From: Roseateles_B sp041905785
GTDB lineage: Bacteria; Pseudomonadota; Gammaproteobacteria; Burkholderiales; Burkholderiaceae_C
Length of the DNA stretch: 64,000 nucleotides
Reading direction: 5' to 3'
Assembly: GCA_041905785.1 (NCBI GenBank)
Contig: JAYRKJ010000014.1
Span: forward strand, 103,384 to 167,383
Part shown: piece by piece, positions 25,412 to 34,181 of the stretch
Position numbering within the stretch: position 1 is the first letter of the stretch
Layout: each line of letters begins with the position of its first letter
Translations under genes and position numbers: made by a program
The notes under the pieces: generated by a model
The model's input: only the letters and a program-made list of their open reading frames with translations
Told to the model about the DNA's origin: nothing
Database searches by the model: none

Positions 25412-27415
25412 ATGACCGCCATGAGTTCGCTGGACCTCGCCCTGCTGTATCTGGTGGCCGCCGTGCTGGGTGTGGTCGCCTGCCGTTCGCTCAAGATGCC
25501 GCCCATGCTGGGCTATCTGACGGTGGGGGTGCTGATCGGCCCCAACGCCATGGCCTTGTCCGGCGACTCCGAGGGCGTTCGCTACCTCGCCGAGTTCGGC
25601 GTCGTGTTCCTGATGTTCGTGATCGGGCTGGAGTTCAACCTGCCCAAGCTGCGCAGCATGCGCTCCCTGGTCTTCGGGCTGGGACTGCTGCAGGTGCTGG
25701 TCAGCATCCTGGGCACCATGGCCGGGCACCTGATGCTGGACCGGCTGTTCGGCTGGCTGGGCATGCGCTGGGACCTGACTTGGGAGGGGGCGCTGATGCT
25801 GGGGGCGGCCATGGCCATGAGTTCCACCGCCATCGTCGTCAAGCTGATGGCCGAGCGCCTGGAGCTGGAGAGCGAGCATGGCCGCCGGGTGATGGGCGTG
25901 CTGCTGTTCCAGGACCTGGCCGTGGTGCCGCTGCTGGTGCTGATCCCGGCGCTCAAGAGCGATGGCGGCACCATGGCCGTCTCGCTGGCCTGGGCCGGCC
26001 TGAAGGCTGCGGCCGTGCTGGCCGTGCTGCTGGCCGGCGGCCAGAAGGTCATGCGCTGGTGGCTGACGCTGGTGGCACGGCGCAAGAGCGAAGAGCTGTT
26101 CATGCTCAACCTGCTGCTCGTCACCCTGGGCCTGGCCTGGGTGACCGAGCACGCCGGCCTGTCCCTGGCGCTGGGTGCCTTCGTGGCCGGCATGCTGATC
26201 GCCGAGACCGAATACAAGCACCAGGTGGAAACCGACATCCGCCCCTTCCACGACGTGCTGCTGGGCCTGTTCTTCATCACCATCGGCATGAAGCTGGACT
26301 GGCGGCCCGTGGTGGCGCAATGGCCACTGGTGCTGATGTTGACCGCGCTGCCGCTGCTGGCCAAGGCCACGCTGATCGCCGCGCTGGCCAAGCTCTTTCG
26401 GGCGCCCACCGGGGTGGCCATCCGCACCGGGCTGTACCTGGCGCAGGCAGGCGAGTTCGGTTTCGTGCTGCTGAGCCTGGGGGCGCAGCACCAGCTGATC
26501 GGGGCGCAGTGGGTCAGCCCGGTGCTGGCATCCATGGTCATTTCCATGCTGGCCACGCCCTTGCTGGTGCTGTACAGCAACCGCATCGTGATGAAGCTGT
26601 CGTCCAGCGACTGGCTGCTGCAGTCGGTACAGCTGACCAGCATCGCCAAGAAGTCCATCAAGGCCGACGCCCACGTGATCATCTGCGGCTTTGGCCGCAG
26701 CGGCCAGAACCTCGCCAGACTGCTGGAGAGTGAGCACATTCCCTACATGGCGCTGGACCTGGACCCGGACCGCGTGCGCCAGGCTGCTGCTGCCGGCCAG
26801 AGCGTGGTCTTCGGCGATGCCGCCAAGGTGCAAAGCCTGATGGCCGCGGGCCTGGCGCGGGCCAGTGCGGTGGTGATCAGCTACCACGACACGCCCTCCG
26901 CACTGAAGATCCTGCAGCTGGTGCGCGAGCACGCCGCCCATGTGCCGGTGGTGGTGCGCACCATCGACGACAGCGACCTGGAGAAGCTGCGCGCGGCGGG
27001 TGCGACCGAGGTGGTGCCCGAGGCCATCGAGGGCTCGCTGATGCTGGCCAGCCATGCCCTGGCGCTGGTGGGCGTTCCCATGCACCGCGTGATCCGCCTG
27101 ACCCGCGACGCCCGTGACGCCCGCTACAGCCTGCTGCGCGGCTACTTCCATGGCGCCGACGACGACAGCGCCGACGAGCGCGAACAGGCCCGCCTGCGGC
27201 CGGTCACGCTGCCGCTGGCCACGCCTTATGCCGGCGAGCCCCTGGGCGACCTGGCACTCAACGCGGTGGGCGTGCATGTGGTGTCCGTACGGCGTGCCGG
27301 GGGCGCGGTGCGCTCCGCCCAGGATGGGCTGGAGCTGCAGGGCGGAGACACCCTGGTGCTGTGCGGCACGCCCGAGGCCCTGGCCCTGGCCGAGGAAAAG
27401 CTACTGCGCGGCTGA
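25412..27415 (+). CDS. Monovalent cation:proton antiporter, CPA2/Kef type
   Basis: 667 aa. About 12 transmembrane helices (residues 1-400) of the Na+/H+ exchanger domain, with the family motif FVIGLEFNLPKLRSM near 70-85. They are followed by a RCK/TrkA-N nucleotide-binding domain (VIICGFGRSGQNLARLL, about 419-435) and a TrkA-C domain (about 590-665). This is a K+ efflux or Na+/H+ exchange protein of the YbaL/KefB group. No glutathione-specific partner (KefF/G) is nearby. ATG 25412 is preceded by GGGGGAGG. The gene end overlaps the convergent acyltransferase gene by 15 nt. Confidence 0.9.
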   Translation: MTAMSSLDLALLYLVAAVLGVVACRSLKMPPMLGYLTVGVLIGPNAMALSGDSEGVRYLAEFGVVFLMFVIGLEFNLPKLRSMRSLVFGLGLLQVLVSILGTMAGHLMLDRLFGWLGMRWDLTWEGALMLGAAMAMSSTAIVVKLMAERLELESEHGRRVMGVLLFQDLAVVPLLVLIPALKSDGGTMAVSLAWAGLKAAAVLAVLLAGGQKVMRWWLTLVARRKSEELFMLNLLLVTLGLAWVTEHAGLSLALGAFVAGMLIAETEYKHQVETDIRPFHDVLLGLFFITIGMKLDWRPVVAQWPLVLMLTALPLLAKATLIAALAKLFRAPTGVAIRTGLYLAQAGEFGFVLLSLGAQHQLIGAQWVSPVLASMVISMLATPLLVLYSNRIVMKLSSSDWLLQSVQLTSIAKKSIKADAHVIICGFGRSGQNLARLLESEHIPYMALDLDPDRVRQAAAAGQSVVFGDAAKVQSLMAAGLARASAVVISYHDTPSALKILQLVREHAAHVPVVVRTIDDSDLEKLRAAGATEVVPEAIEGSLMLASHALALVGVPMHRVIRLTRDARDARYSLLRGYFHGADDDSADEREQARLRPVTLPLATPYAGEPLGDLALNAVGVHVVSVRRAGGAVRSAQDGLELQGGDTLVLCGTPEALALAEEKLLRG

Positions 27416-29401
27416 AGGCTCGGGCCAGGCCAGACGCGGCAGCAGCTCGCGTGATCCGTCCTCGCTGAGGTGGCCCTGGTCGCGATACAGCATCACGCCC
27501 GCCTGCATCACCTCGCAGCGCTGGGCCCGGCACAACAGCGGCTCGAAGCGCAACACGGGAAGCCGGCGCTCGACCTGCTGCAGCCAGGACCGCACCTGCT
27601 CGCTGCCGGCGTCCTGGTGGGCCGGGTCGACGCGGCAGTCCGGCGTGGCACCCAGGGTCCAGCGACCCAGGGCTTGGCGTTCCAGGCAGGCCGCGATGTT
27701 GAAGTCGGCTCGCGGCGGTGGCGCGATCAGCAGCACGCGCTTGCCCAGCCGCCGCAACTGCTCGGCGCTGTGCAGCAGGTCTTCGAGCAATGCCTGCTGC
27801 AGCGCGGTCTCATCCATGGCCTGGCTGGACGGCAGCCCGTCCGCCGTGAGCCTTCGCGGACTGTACCGGCGCGTGTCCAGGTACTGCGTCAGCAGGCTGG
27901 ACAGGACCACCGTGTGCACCTCCGGATGCCCGCCCAGCCACGCCAGCACCGACCGGTTGAAGGCCTGGCATTGCGCCACCCAGCGCGGCGCAAAGGTCTC
28001 GCCCGGCGCCGCCTCGGGCTTGTAGGGCGCGATGTTCAGGAACGGGCCGCAGGAGGACTTGGTGGCCTGCAGCAGCCCCTGCGCGCCCACGTGCTGGGCA
28101 AGACCTGGCACCAAATGCATGGCATAGGAATCGCCCCAGACCATCCAGCGCGGATGCTCGCCCCGCTGGCATTGCGCACGCGGCGCATAGGGCTCTTCGG
28201 CGTCGCACACCGGCGCAAAACCGTGGTTGGGGCGCGTGAGCCGGGCGAAGTCCTGGCCCGGAGACGCCTGCACCCAGCGCTGGGTGAGGCCGGGCAGCAC
28301 CGCCAGGCACAGGCTGGAGACGATCAGGGCCGCCCAGGCCGGCCGGCCTCGCAGGCGCGTCTTGCCGGGCACTTCGACCCAGCGATGCAGCATCCACGCC
28401 AGCGGCAGCGACAAGGCCAGCGCGCCCAGCCGCCATGCCAGCAAGGCTGGGGGAGCCTCCTTTGCCGTGCCGATCCAGGCGTTGTGCACTGCCGCCATCA
28501 GTGGCCAGTGCACGAGGTAGAGCGAATAGCTGCGGTCGCCCAGCCAGACCAGCGGGCGCATGCCGCGCGGTGCTTGCGCTGATTCGGCGGGGGGGTGCAT
28601 CAGCAGCATTGTGGCCAGGCAGACGCCCAGGGCCAGCGGCCCGGGATGAGGCCATCCGGCGGGATTCAGCAAGGGCAAAGCCAGCAGACCGAGCGCGGCA
28701 CCCGCGCGCACGGCGCCCTGCGCGCCGGCGGGCAGGCGATTGCGTTCGGGCCACAAGGCCACCAGCGAACCCAGGCCCAGCTCCCAGGCGCGGCTGGGCA
28801 GGGCGTAGAAAGCCAGGCTGGCGTCGCGCGTGAGCCAGCGCAGGCACAGCGCCAGACTGGTCAGGCTCAGCAGCCCCACGGCCAGGCGCCGCCAGCGAGG
28901 GCGGCACAGCCACAGCAGGGCGGGCAGCAGCAGGTAGTACTGCTCCTCCAGGGACAGGGACCAGAAGTGAAGCAGCGGCTTGAGTTCCGCCGCGCCCTGG
29001 AAATAGCCGCTTTGCTGCCACAGCACCCAGTTGCTGGCAAAGAGCAGGGCGCCCTGCAACTGGGCCGCAAAGTCCAGCTGCTCGCGGGCGTTCAGCAGCC
29101 AGGGGCTGGCCAGCAGGGTCAGTGCCATCGTGACGTAAGCGGCGGGCAGCAGCCGTCGCGCGCGCCGGGCATAGAAGGCGCGGAAGCTGAACTGCCCGGC
29201 CTGCAGCGCGCGCTGCACCAGGCCCGTGATCAAGTAGCCGGAGATCACGAAGAAGATGTCCACGCCCAGGTAGCCGCCGGGGACGCCGGGCAGCTGGGCA
29301 TGGTGCAGCAGCACCCAGGCGACGGCCAGGCCGCGCAAGGCCTGGATGTCCCAGCGCAGGGGCTCGACGGTTGCCGGGGAGACGGGAGCGGGAGGATTCA
29401 T
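27401..29401 (-). CDS. O-antigen-type acyltransferase with SGNH domain
   Basis: 666 aa. An N-terminal acyltransferase-3 membrane domain (about 15-385, around ten helices; starts DIQALRGLAVAWVLLHHAQLPG with RxxR/H-type motifs and GGYLGVDIFFVISGYL) and a C-terminal SGNH hydrolase-like domain with MVWGDSYAMHL (catalytic Ser) and the Asp/His pair in DQGHLSEDGS. This OafA/YrhL-SGNH fusion O-acetylates surface polysaccharide. The polysaccharide target is unknown; nearby LPS genes are suggestive only. Confidence 0.9.
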   Translation of the reverse strand: MNPPAPVSPATVEPLRWDIQALRGLAVAWVLLHHAQLPGVPGGYLGVDIFFVISGYLITGLVQRALQAGQFSFRAFYARRARRLLPAAYVTMALTLLASPWLLNAREQLDFAAQLQGALLFASNWVLWQQSGYFQGAAELKPLLHFWSLSLEEQYYLLLPALLWLCRPRWRRLAVGLLSLTSLALCLRWLTRDASLAFYALPSRAWELGLGSLVALWPERNRLPAGAQGAVRAGAALGLLALPLLNPAGWPHPGPLALGVCLATMLLMHPPAESAQAPRGMRPLVWLGDRSYSLYLVHWPLMAAVHNAWIGTAKEAPPALLAWRLGALALSLPLAWMLHRWVEVPGKTRLRGRPAWAALIVSSLCLAVLPGLTQRWVQASPGQDFARLTRPNHGFAPVCDAEEPYAPRAQCQRGEHPRWMVWGDSYAMHLVPGLAQHVGAQGLLQATKSSCGPFLNIAPYKPEAAPGETFAPRWVAQCQAFNRSVLAWLGGHPEVHTVVLSSLLTQYLDTRRYSPRRLTADGLPSSQAMDETALQQALLEDLLHSAEQLRRLGKRVLLIAPPPRADFNIAACLERQALGRWTLGATPDCRVDPAHQDAGSEQVRSWLQQVERRLPVLRFEPLLCRAQRCEVMQAGVMLYRDQGHLSEDGSRELLPRLAWPEPSAAQ

Positions 29402-29471
29402 GTCGCGCCGCATTGTCGGGCCTGCCGCCTGCGCGACAGCCGCAGCTGCGCCGCTGGGTCACACTGCGCGC

Positions 29472-30233
29472 ATGTCCCAAGCCACCCGCCACGGCCAGCG
29501 CCGGCGCCTCTACCTGATGCGCCACGGCGAGGTCTCCTACTTCGATCCCGCCAGCGGTCGTCCGGTACCGCCCGAGCAGGTGAGCCTCACCGCGCATGGC
29601 CAGGCCCAGGCGCGTGCCGCGGGCGCCTATCTGCGCGAGCAGGGCGTGCGGCTGGACCGCGCCATCATCTCCGGCCTGCCGCGCACCGCGCAAACGGCCA
29701 CGCTGGTGCTGGCCGCTTCCGGCCACGCGACCCTGCAAGCAGAGGTCTGGCCCGCATGGGAGGAGATACGCGGCGGCCGGCTGTCGGCGATCCCGCCCGC
29801 GCAGCTTCGCCAGGCCTTCTGCGGCCTGAACCGGGGGCAGGTGCCCGAGGATCAGCGCTTCTTGCAGGGCGAGTCCGTGGGCGAGTTCCTGGACCGCGTG
29901 CTGCCCGCGCTGCAGCGGCTGCAGGCCGACCCGCACTGGGACAGCGCCTTGCTGGTGCTGCATGGCGTGGTCAACGCCGCCCTGCTGTCCCATGCCCTTA
30001 GCGGCGGCCAGCGCCTGCTCTACGGCAGCCTGCTGCAGAGCCCGGCCTGCCTCAACGTGATCGACGTTGGCGAGGCGCCCGGCGACTGGGTGCTGCGCGG
30101 CCTGAACATCGCGCCGCTGGACGGCTTGCAGCACGACGACCGCCTGACCACCATGGAGCACCTGCTGGTCCGGTATGAGCGGTACCTGGGCCAAGGTCCG
30201 CCGGCAGAACCTCAATCCAAGGAGCAGTCATGA
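29472..30233 (+). CDS. Histidine phosphatase family protein
   Basis: 253 aa from ATG 29472. The phosphoglycerate-mutase-like RHG motif is YLMRHGEVS (about 14-22), the second catalytic region is SGLPRTAQTA (about 74-83), and LVLHGVVNAALL carries the late His. The substrate is unknown. It starts an operon with the EthD and acyl-CoA dehydrogenase genes; its stop overlaps the next ATG (ATGA). Confidence 0.87.
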   Translation: MSQATRHGQRRRLYLMRHGEVSYFDPASGRPVPPEQVSLTAHGQAQARAAGAYLREQGVRLDRAIISGLPRTAQTATLVLAASGHATLQAEVWPAWEEIRGGRLSAIPPAQLRQAFCGLNRGQVPEDQRFLQGESVGEFLDRVLPALQRLQADPHWDSALLVLHGVVNAALLSHALSGGQRLLYGSLLQSPACLNVIDVGEAPGDWVLRGLNIAPLDGLQHDDRLTTMEHLLVRYERYLGQGPPAEPQSKEQS

Positions 30234-30541
30234 TTCGTGTGATGGGTCTTTACCACTGGGCCGAGGGCGCCCGGTTCGATGCCGCCTGCTATGCCGGCGA
30301 GCACGCCGAACTGGCCAGGCGGCTGCTGACCCCGCTGGGGCTGAAAGGCCTGGCGCTGGCCCAGTTCCTGAGTGCCGGCACGCCGCGCCCCGGGGACCTG
30401 ATTGCGGCCAGCTTTGCCGACTTCAGCGACCTGGCCAGCGCCCAGGCCGCGCTGGCCGCCGCCGGCCCCGAGCTGGCTGCGCATGTGAGCCGCTATTCGA
30501 GCGTGCAGCCCCAGATCCGGCTGTGCAAGCTGCTGGCCTGA
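30230..30541 (+). CDS. EthD-domain protein
   Basis: 103 aa. A dimeric alpha/beta-barrel protein of the EthD type (MIRVMGLYHWAEGARFDAACYAGEHAELARR, with the family Phe/Tyr...H pattern). These accompany catabolic oxidases and acyl-CoA enzymes, with uncertain catalytic role. It overlaps the phosphatase gene by 4 nt and lies 30 nt upstream of the acyl-CoA dehydrogenase gene. Confidence 0.75.
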   Translation: MIRVMGLYHWAEGARFDAACYAGEHAELARRLLTPLGLKGLALAQFLSAGTPRPGDLIAASFADFSDLASAQAALAAAGPELAAHVSRYSSVQPQIRLCKLLA

Positions 30542-30571
30542 CACCCGTCCCATTCTTGCCGAGGACCCGCC

Positions 30572-31834
30572 ATGAACTTCGACTACAGCCCCAAGGTGCA
30601 GGCTTATCGCGAGCGCCTGCTGGCCTTTTTCGATCAGCACATCTATCCCAATGAGCGCCGCTTCCACGAAGAAGTCGAGGCCAACCGACGCGCCGGCAAT
30701 GCCTGGGTGCCGACGCGGCTGATCGAGGAGCTCAAACCCCTGGCCCGCGCGGCCGGGCTGTGGAACCTCTTCCTGCCGCAGTCCGGACGAGCGCCCGAAG
30801 GCCTGTCCAACCTGGAGTACGCGCCGCTGTGCGAAATCATGGGGCGCGTGTCCTGGGCGGCCGAGGTCTTCAACTGTTCGGCGCCGGACACCGGCAATAT
30901 GGAGACGCTTGAACGCTACGGCAGCGAGGCGCAAAAGGACCGCTGGCTGGAGCCGCTGCTGCGCGGCGAGATCCGTTCGGCATTCCTGATGACCGAGCCC
31001 GAGGTGGCCTCGTCCGACGCCACCAACATCCAGTGCCGCATCGAACGCCAGGGTGACGAGTACGTCATCAACGGCAGCAAGTGGTGGTCCAGCGGGGCCG
31101 GTGACCCGCGCTGCACGCTCTATATCGTGATGGGCAAGACCAACCCGGATGCGGGCAAGCACGAGCAGCAGTCCATGGTGCTGGTGCCGGCGGATGCGCC
31201 GGGCGTTCGCGTCAAGCGCCATCTGCCGGTCTTCGGCTATGACGACGCGCCGCATGGCCATATGGAGATCGAGCTGAAGGACGTGCGCGTGCCGGTGTCC
31301 AACATCCTGCTGGGGGAGGGGCGCGGCTTCGAGATCGCGCAGGGCCGCCTGGGGCCGGGCCGCATCCACCACTGCATGCGCTCCATCGGCGCGGCCGAGC
31401 GCGCTTTGGAACTGATGTGCCAGCGCGCCCTTGCCCGCGTGGCCTTTGGCAAGACCCTGGCCCAGCAGACGGTGACGCAGGAGCGCATTGCCGAGGCGCG
31501 CTGCCTCATCGAGCAGGCGCGCCTGCTGACGCTCAAGGCCGCCTACATGATGGACACGGTGGGCAACAAGGTCGCCAAGGCCGAGATCGCCATGATCAAG
31601 ATCGTCGCCCCCAACACGGCGCTCAAGGTCATCGACTGGGCCATCCAGGTCCACGGTGGCATGGGCGTCTCCGACGACACGCCGCTGGCCATGATGTGGG
31701 CCCATCAACGCACGCTGCGCTTCGCCGACGGTCCGGACGAGGTCCACCGCAATGCCCTGGCCAAGCTGGAGTTGGCGCGGCACCTGCCGCTGTCCGCCGG
31801 CAAGGCTGGCACGCCCGTCGCGCGCAGCAGTTGA
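30572..31834 (+). CDS. Acyl-CoA dehydrogenase family protein
   Basis: 420 aa. FAD-dependent acyl-CoA dehydrogenase: an N-terminal helical domain, a beta domain with AFLMTEPEVASSDATNIQ (about 136-153) and WWSSGAGDPRC, and a C-terminal helical domain (HCMRSIGAAERALELM, QVHGGMGVSDDTPLA, RFADGPDEVHRNALAKLEL). The catalytic Glu position cannot be fixed by eye, but the FADGPDEVHR block corresponds to the region around it in ACAD10/11-like members. It is probably the catalytic partner of the EthD and phosphatase genes in a degradation pathway. Confidence 0.9.
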   Translation: MNFDYSPKVQAYRERLLAFFDQHIYPNERRFHEEVEANRRAGNAWVPTRLIEELKPLARAAGLWNLFLPQSGRAPEGLSNLEYAPLCEIMGRVSWAAEVFNCSAPDTGNMETLERYGSEAQKDRWLEPLLRGEIRSAFLMTEPEVASSDATNIQCRIERQGDEYVINGSKWWSSGAGDPRCTLYIVMGKTNPDAGKHEQQSMVLVPADAPGVRVKRHLPVFGYDDAPHGHMEIELKDVRVPVSNILLGEGRGFEIAQGRLGPGRIHHCMRSIGAAERALELMCQRALARVAFGKTLAQQTVTQERIAEARCLIEQARLLTLKAAYMMDTVGNKVAKAEIAMIKIVAPNTALKVIDWAIQVHGGMGVSDDTPLAMMWAHQRTLRFADGPDEVHRNALAKLELARHLPLSAGKAGTPVARSS

Positions 31835-31952
31835 GGATCGTCCCCCTAAGCTTTGGGGGGCGTTCGGGTCGACTCGGTCTGGGCAGTTGCGGGGCGAGTC
31901 CCTAGGATGCCGGCTTTGTTCCAGCCTCCTGTTCCGGCCCCGTCGAGCCCCC

Positions 31953-33512
31953 ATGTCCCGCGATCCCGCCACCGCCACCCTGCGTCGTCGCCGCCAACGG
32001 CTGTGCTGGCATGCCGCCCTGTGCGGTGCGCAGGACTTGCTGCTCAAGCGGGGCATGGCGGGCCTGCTGCTGGCCTGCCTGCTGGCGCAGCTGGGCTTCT
32101 TCGCCGCCGGCTTGAACGCCAATGCCCGGGGCGAGCCGGTGCTGGGCTGGGCCATCGCCGGCATGGCGCCCGGACTGCTGGCAGCCCTCCTGGGCCTGCT
32201 GGTGCTGGTGCAGGGCCGGCATCAGATCCAGCGCGCCTACGACCAACTGGAAGACGCCATCGACGCTCTGCCGGCCAGCGTTGAGATCTTCGATGCCCAG
32301 GACCGGCTGGTGGCCTACAACCGCAAGCTGATCGAGCTCTATCCGCACATGTGGGGGGCCTTCGACCGTGGTGCCAGCTTCAGCAACATGGCGCGCGCCT
32401 CGGCCTACGGCGGCGGCGTGCCGGAGGCGCGCGGTCGCGAGGAAGCCTGGCTGGCGGAGCGCCTGACCCAGCGCGGACACCAGCAGGAGCCCTTGCTGCA
32501 GCGTGTGCATGACAACAAATGGCTGCGCATCTACGAGCAGCGCACGGCCTCGGGCGGGATCGTCGGCGTGCGGCTGGATGTCAGCGACCTGGTGCGCGAG
32601 CAGCAGCGCCTGGCCGGCAGCCAGGCCCATCTGCAGGCGGTGATCCAGGCGGCGCGCAACGCCATCATCACGCTGGACAGCGACGGCCACATGCTGGAGG
32701 TGAACCCGGCCTGCGAGGTGCTGTTCGGCTACACCTCGGCCGAGCTGCAGGGCGCGCACCTGAGCCTGGTGCTGGACGGCGGCGAGCGCGGCGAGTCCCG
32801 CCTGCAGCCCCAGTTGCTGCTGGGCCGTCAGCATGAGATGAACGGCCGCCACCGAGGTGGCAGCGCGCTGGCCCTGCAGCTGAATGTGGCCGAGGTGCGG
32901 ACGGTCACCACCCATCTCTTCGTCTGCATCATTGCCGACTTCACCGAGCGCAAGCGCCAGGAGTTGCGGCTGCGCCGTGCCAACGAACTGCTGGCGCGGC
33001 AATCCACCACCGACGGGCTCACGGGCGTCGGCAACCGCCGGCTCTTCGACGAGCTGCTGCGCCAGGCCTGGCAGCGCAGCCGGCAGCGGCAGCAGCCGCT
33101 GTCCCTGCTGTTGATCGATATCGACCATTTCAAGCAGTACAACGACTGCCACGGCCATGTGGCCGGCGACGACTGCCTGCGTCGCGTGGCCAGCCTGCTG
33201 CAGTCCTGCGTCAACGAGGCCGTGCTGTGCCGCTACGGCGGCGAAGAGTTCGCGGTGCTGCTGGAGGAGGTGGATGCCGCCGAGGCGCGCCGGGCGGCGC
33301 AGCGCTGCCTGGACAGCCTGCGCCTGGCGGCGATCCCGCATGGTGCCAGCCCCCTGCGCGGTGGCGTGACGATCAGCATCGGCCACGCCACCCAGGTGGC
33401 GCAGCCGGGTGAGGACGGCGCCGTGCTGATCGAGCGGGCCGACGCAGCGCTTTACGCCGCCAAGCGCGACGGGCGTGCCCGGCTGGTGGGGGGCGACAGC
33501 CGGCGTGCCTGA
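31953..33512 (+). CDS. Membrane diguanylate cyclase with PAS domains
   Basis: 519 aa. Two transmembrane helices at the N-terminus (about 30-53 and 60-86), a PAS-like domain (about 95-205, with LPASVEIFDAQDRLVAYNRK), a canonical PAS (about 222-330, with ARNAIITLDSDGHMLEVNPA), and a GGDEF domain (about 345-510) with intact active site RYGGEEF and the upstream IDIDHFKQYND block. The inhibitory I-site RxxD five residues before GGEEF is absent (VNEA instead), so no product inhibition by that route. It makes cyclic di-GMP. Confidence 0.92.
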   Translation: MSRDPATATLRRRRQRLCWHAALCGAQDLLLKRGMAGLLLACLLAQLGFFAAGLNANARGEPVLGWAIAGMAPGLLAALLGLLVLVQGRHQIQRAYDQLEDAIDALPASVEIFDAQDRLVAYNRKLIELYPHMWGAFDRGASFSNMARASAYGGGVPEARGREEAWLAERLTQRGHQQEPLLQRVHDNKWLRIYEQRTASGGIVGVRLDVSDLVREQQRLAGSQAHLQAVIQAARNAIITLDSDGHMLEVNPACEVLFGYTSAELQGAHLSLVLDGGERGESRLQPQLLLGRQHEMNGRHRGGSALALQLNVAEVRTVTTHLFVCIIADFTERKRQELRLRRANELLARQSTTDGLTGVGNRRLFDELLRQAWQRSRQRQQPLSLLLIDIDHFKQYNDCHGHVAGDDCLRRVASLLQSCVNEAVLCRYGGEEFAVLLEEVDAAEARRAAQRCLDSLRLAAIPHGASPLRGGVTISIGHATQVAQPGEDGAVLIERADAALYAAKRDGRARLVGGDSRRA

Positions 33513-33575
33513 GCAGGCATTGGACGCCCTGGATCGGCGACCTGGAACACCACCCAGGTTCGTTGGTCTGAGCGG

Positions 33576-33581
33576 CACAAT
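33576..33581 (+). promoter_or_regulatory. Candidate -10 element (CACAAT) for apt
   Basis: CACAAT followed by 7 nt and the apt ATG at 33589, the same close spacing as at corA, mnmE and the SNF2 gene. It lies just beyond the diguanylate cyclase stop. Confidence 0.28.
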
Positions 33582-33588
33582 CCAGCCC

Positions 33589-34134
33589 ATGAGCCTCAGC
33601 GACCTCGACTTCATCCGCCAGCAGATCCGCACCGTGCCCGACTGGCCCAGTCCGGGCGTGCAGTTCCGGGACATCACGCCGTTGCTGTCCAGCCCCAAGG
33701 CGTTCCGCGTGCTGATCGACCAGTTCGTGCACCGCTATTTCGACACCCGCCCCACGGCCATTGCGGGCCTGGATGCGCGCGGCTTCATCATCGGCTCGGT
33801 GCTGGCCTATGAGCTGAACATCGGCTTCGTGCCCATCCGCAAGAAAGGCAAGCTGCCGTTCACCACGGTGCAGGAGAGCTACGAGCTGGAGTACGGCAGC
33901 GCCACGGTGGAGATCCACACCGACGCCGTGGGGGCGCAGGATCGCGTGGTGCTGATCGACGATCTCGTCGCCACTGGCGGCACCATGCTGGCCGGCATGC
34001 GCCTGCTGCAGCGGCTGGGGGCACAGGTGATCGAGGGTGCGGCCATCGTCGATCTGCCGGAGTTGGGGGGCTCCGCGCGCGTTCGCGCGGCGGGCCTGCC
34101 ACTGCATGCCCTGGTGAGCTTCGAGGGGCACTGA
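33589..34134 (+). CDS. apt: Adenine phosphoribosyltransferase
   Basis: 181 aa. Salvages adenine to AMP using PRPP. Type I phosphoribosyltransferase: FRDITPLLSSPKAF (about 25-38), AGLDARGFIIGSVLAYELN (about 60-78), PRPP motif VVLIDDLVATGGTM (about 120-133). Length is typical. The start is the ATG at 33589 (MSLSDLDFI); the longer upstream frame lies within the cyclase end. Confidence 0.96.
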   Translation: MSLSDLDFIRQQIRTVPDWPSPGVQFRDITPLLSSPKAFRVLIDQFVHRYFDTRPTAIAGLDARGFIIGSVLAYELNIGFVPIRKKGKLPFTTVQESYELEYGSATVEIHTDAVGAQDRVVLIDDLVATGGTMLAGMRLLQRLGAQVIEGAAIVDLPELGGSARVRAAGLPLHALVSFEGH

Positions 34135-34181
34135 GGCGCGGGCCACGCACCGCGCCGCACCCCTCACGCCCCTCGCGTCGT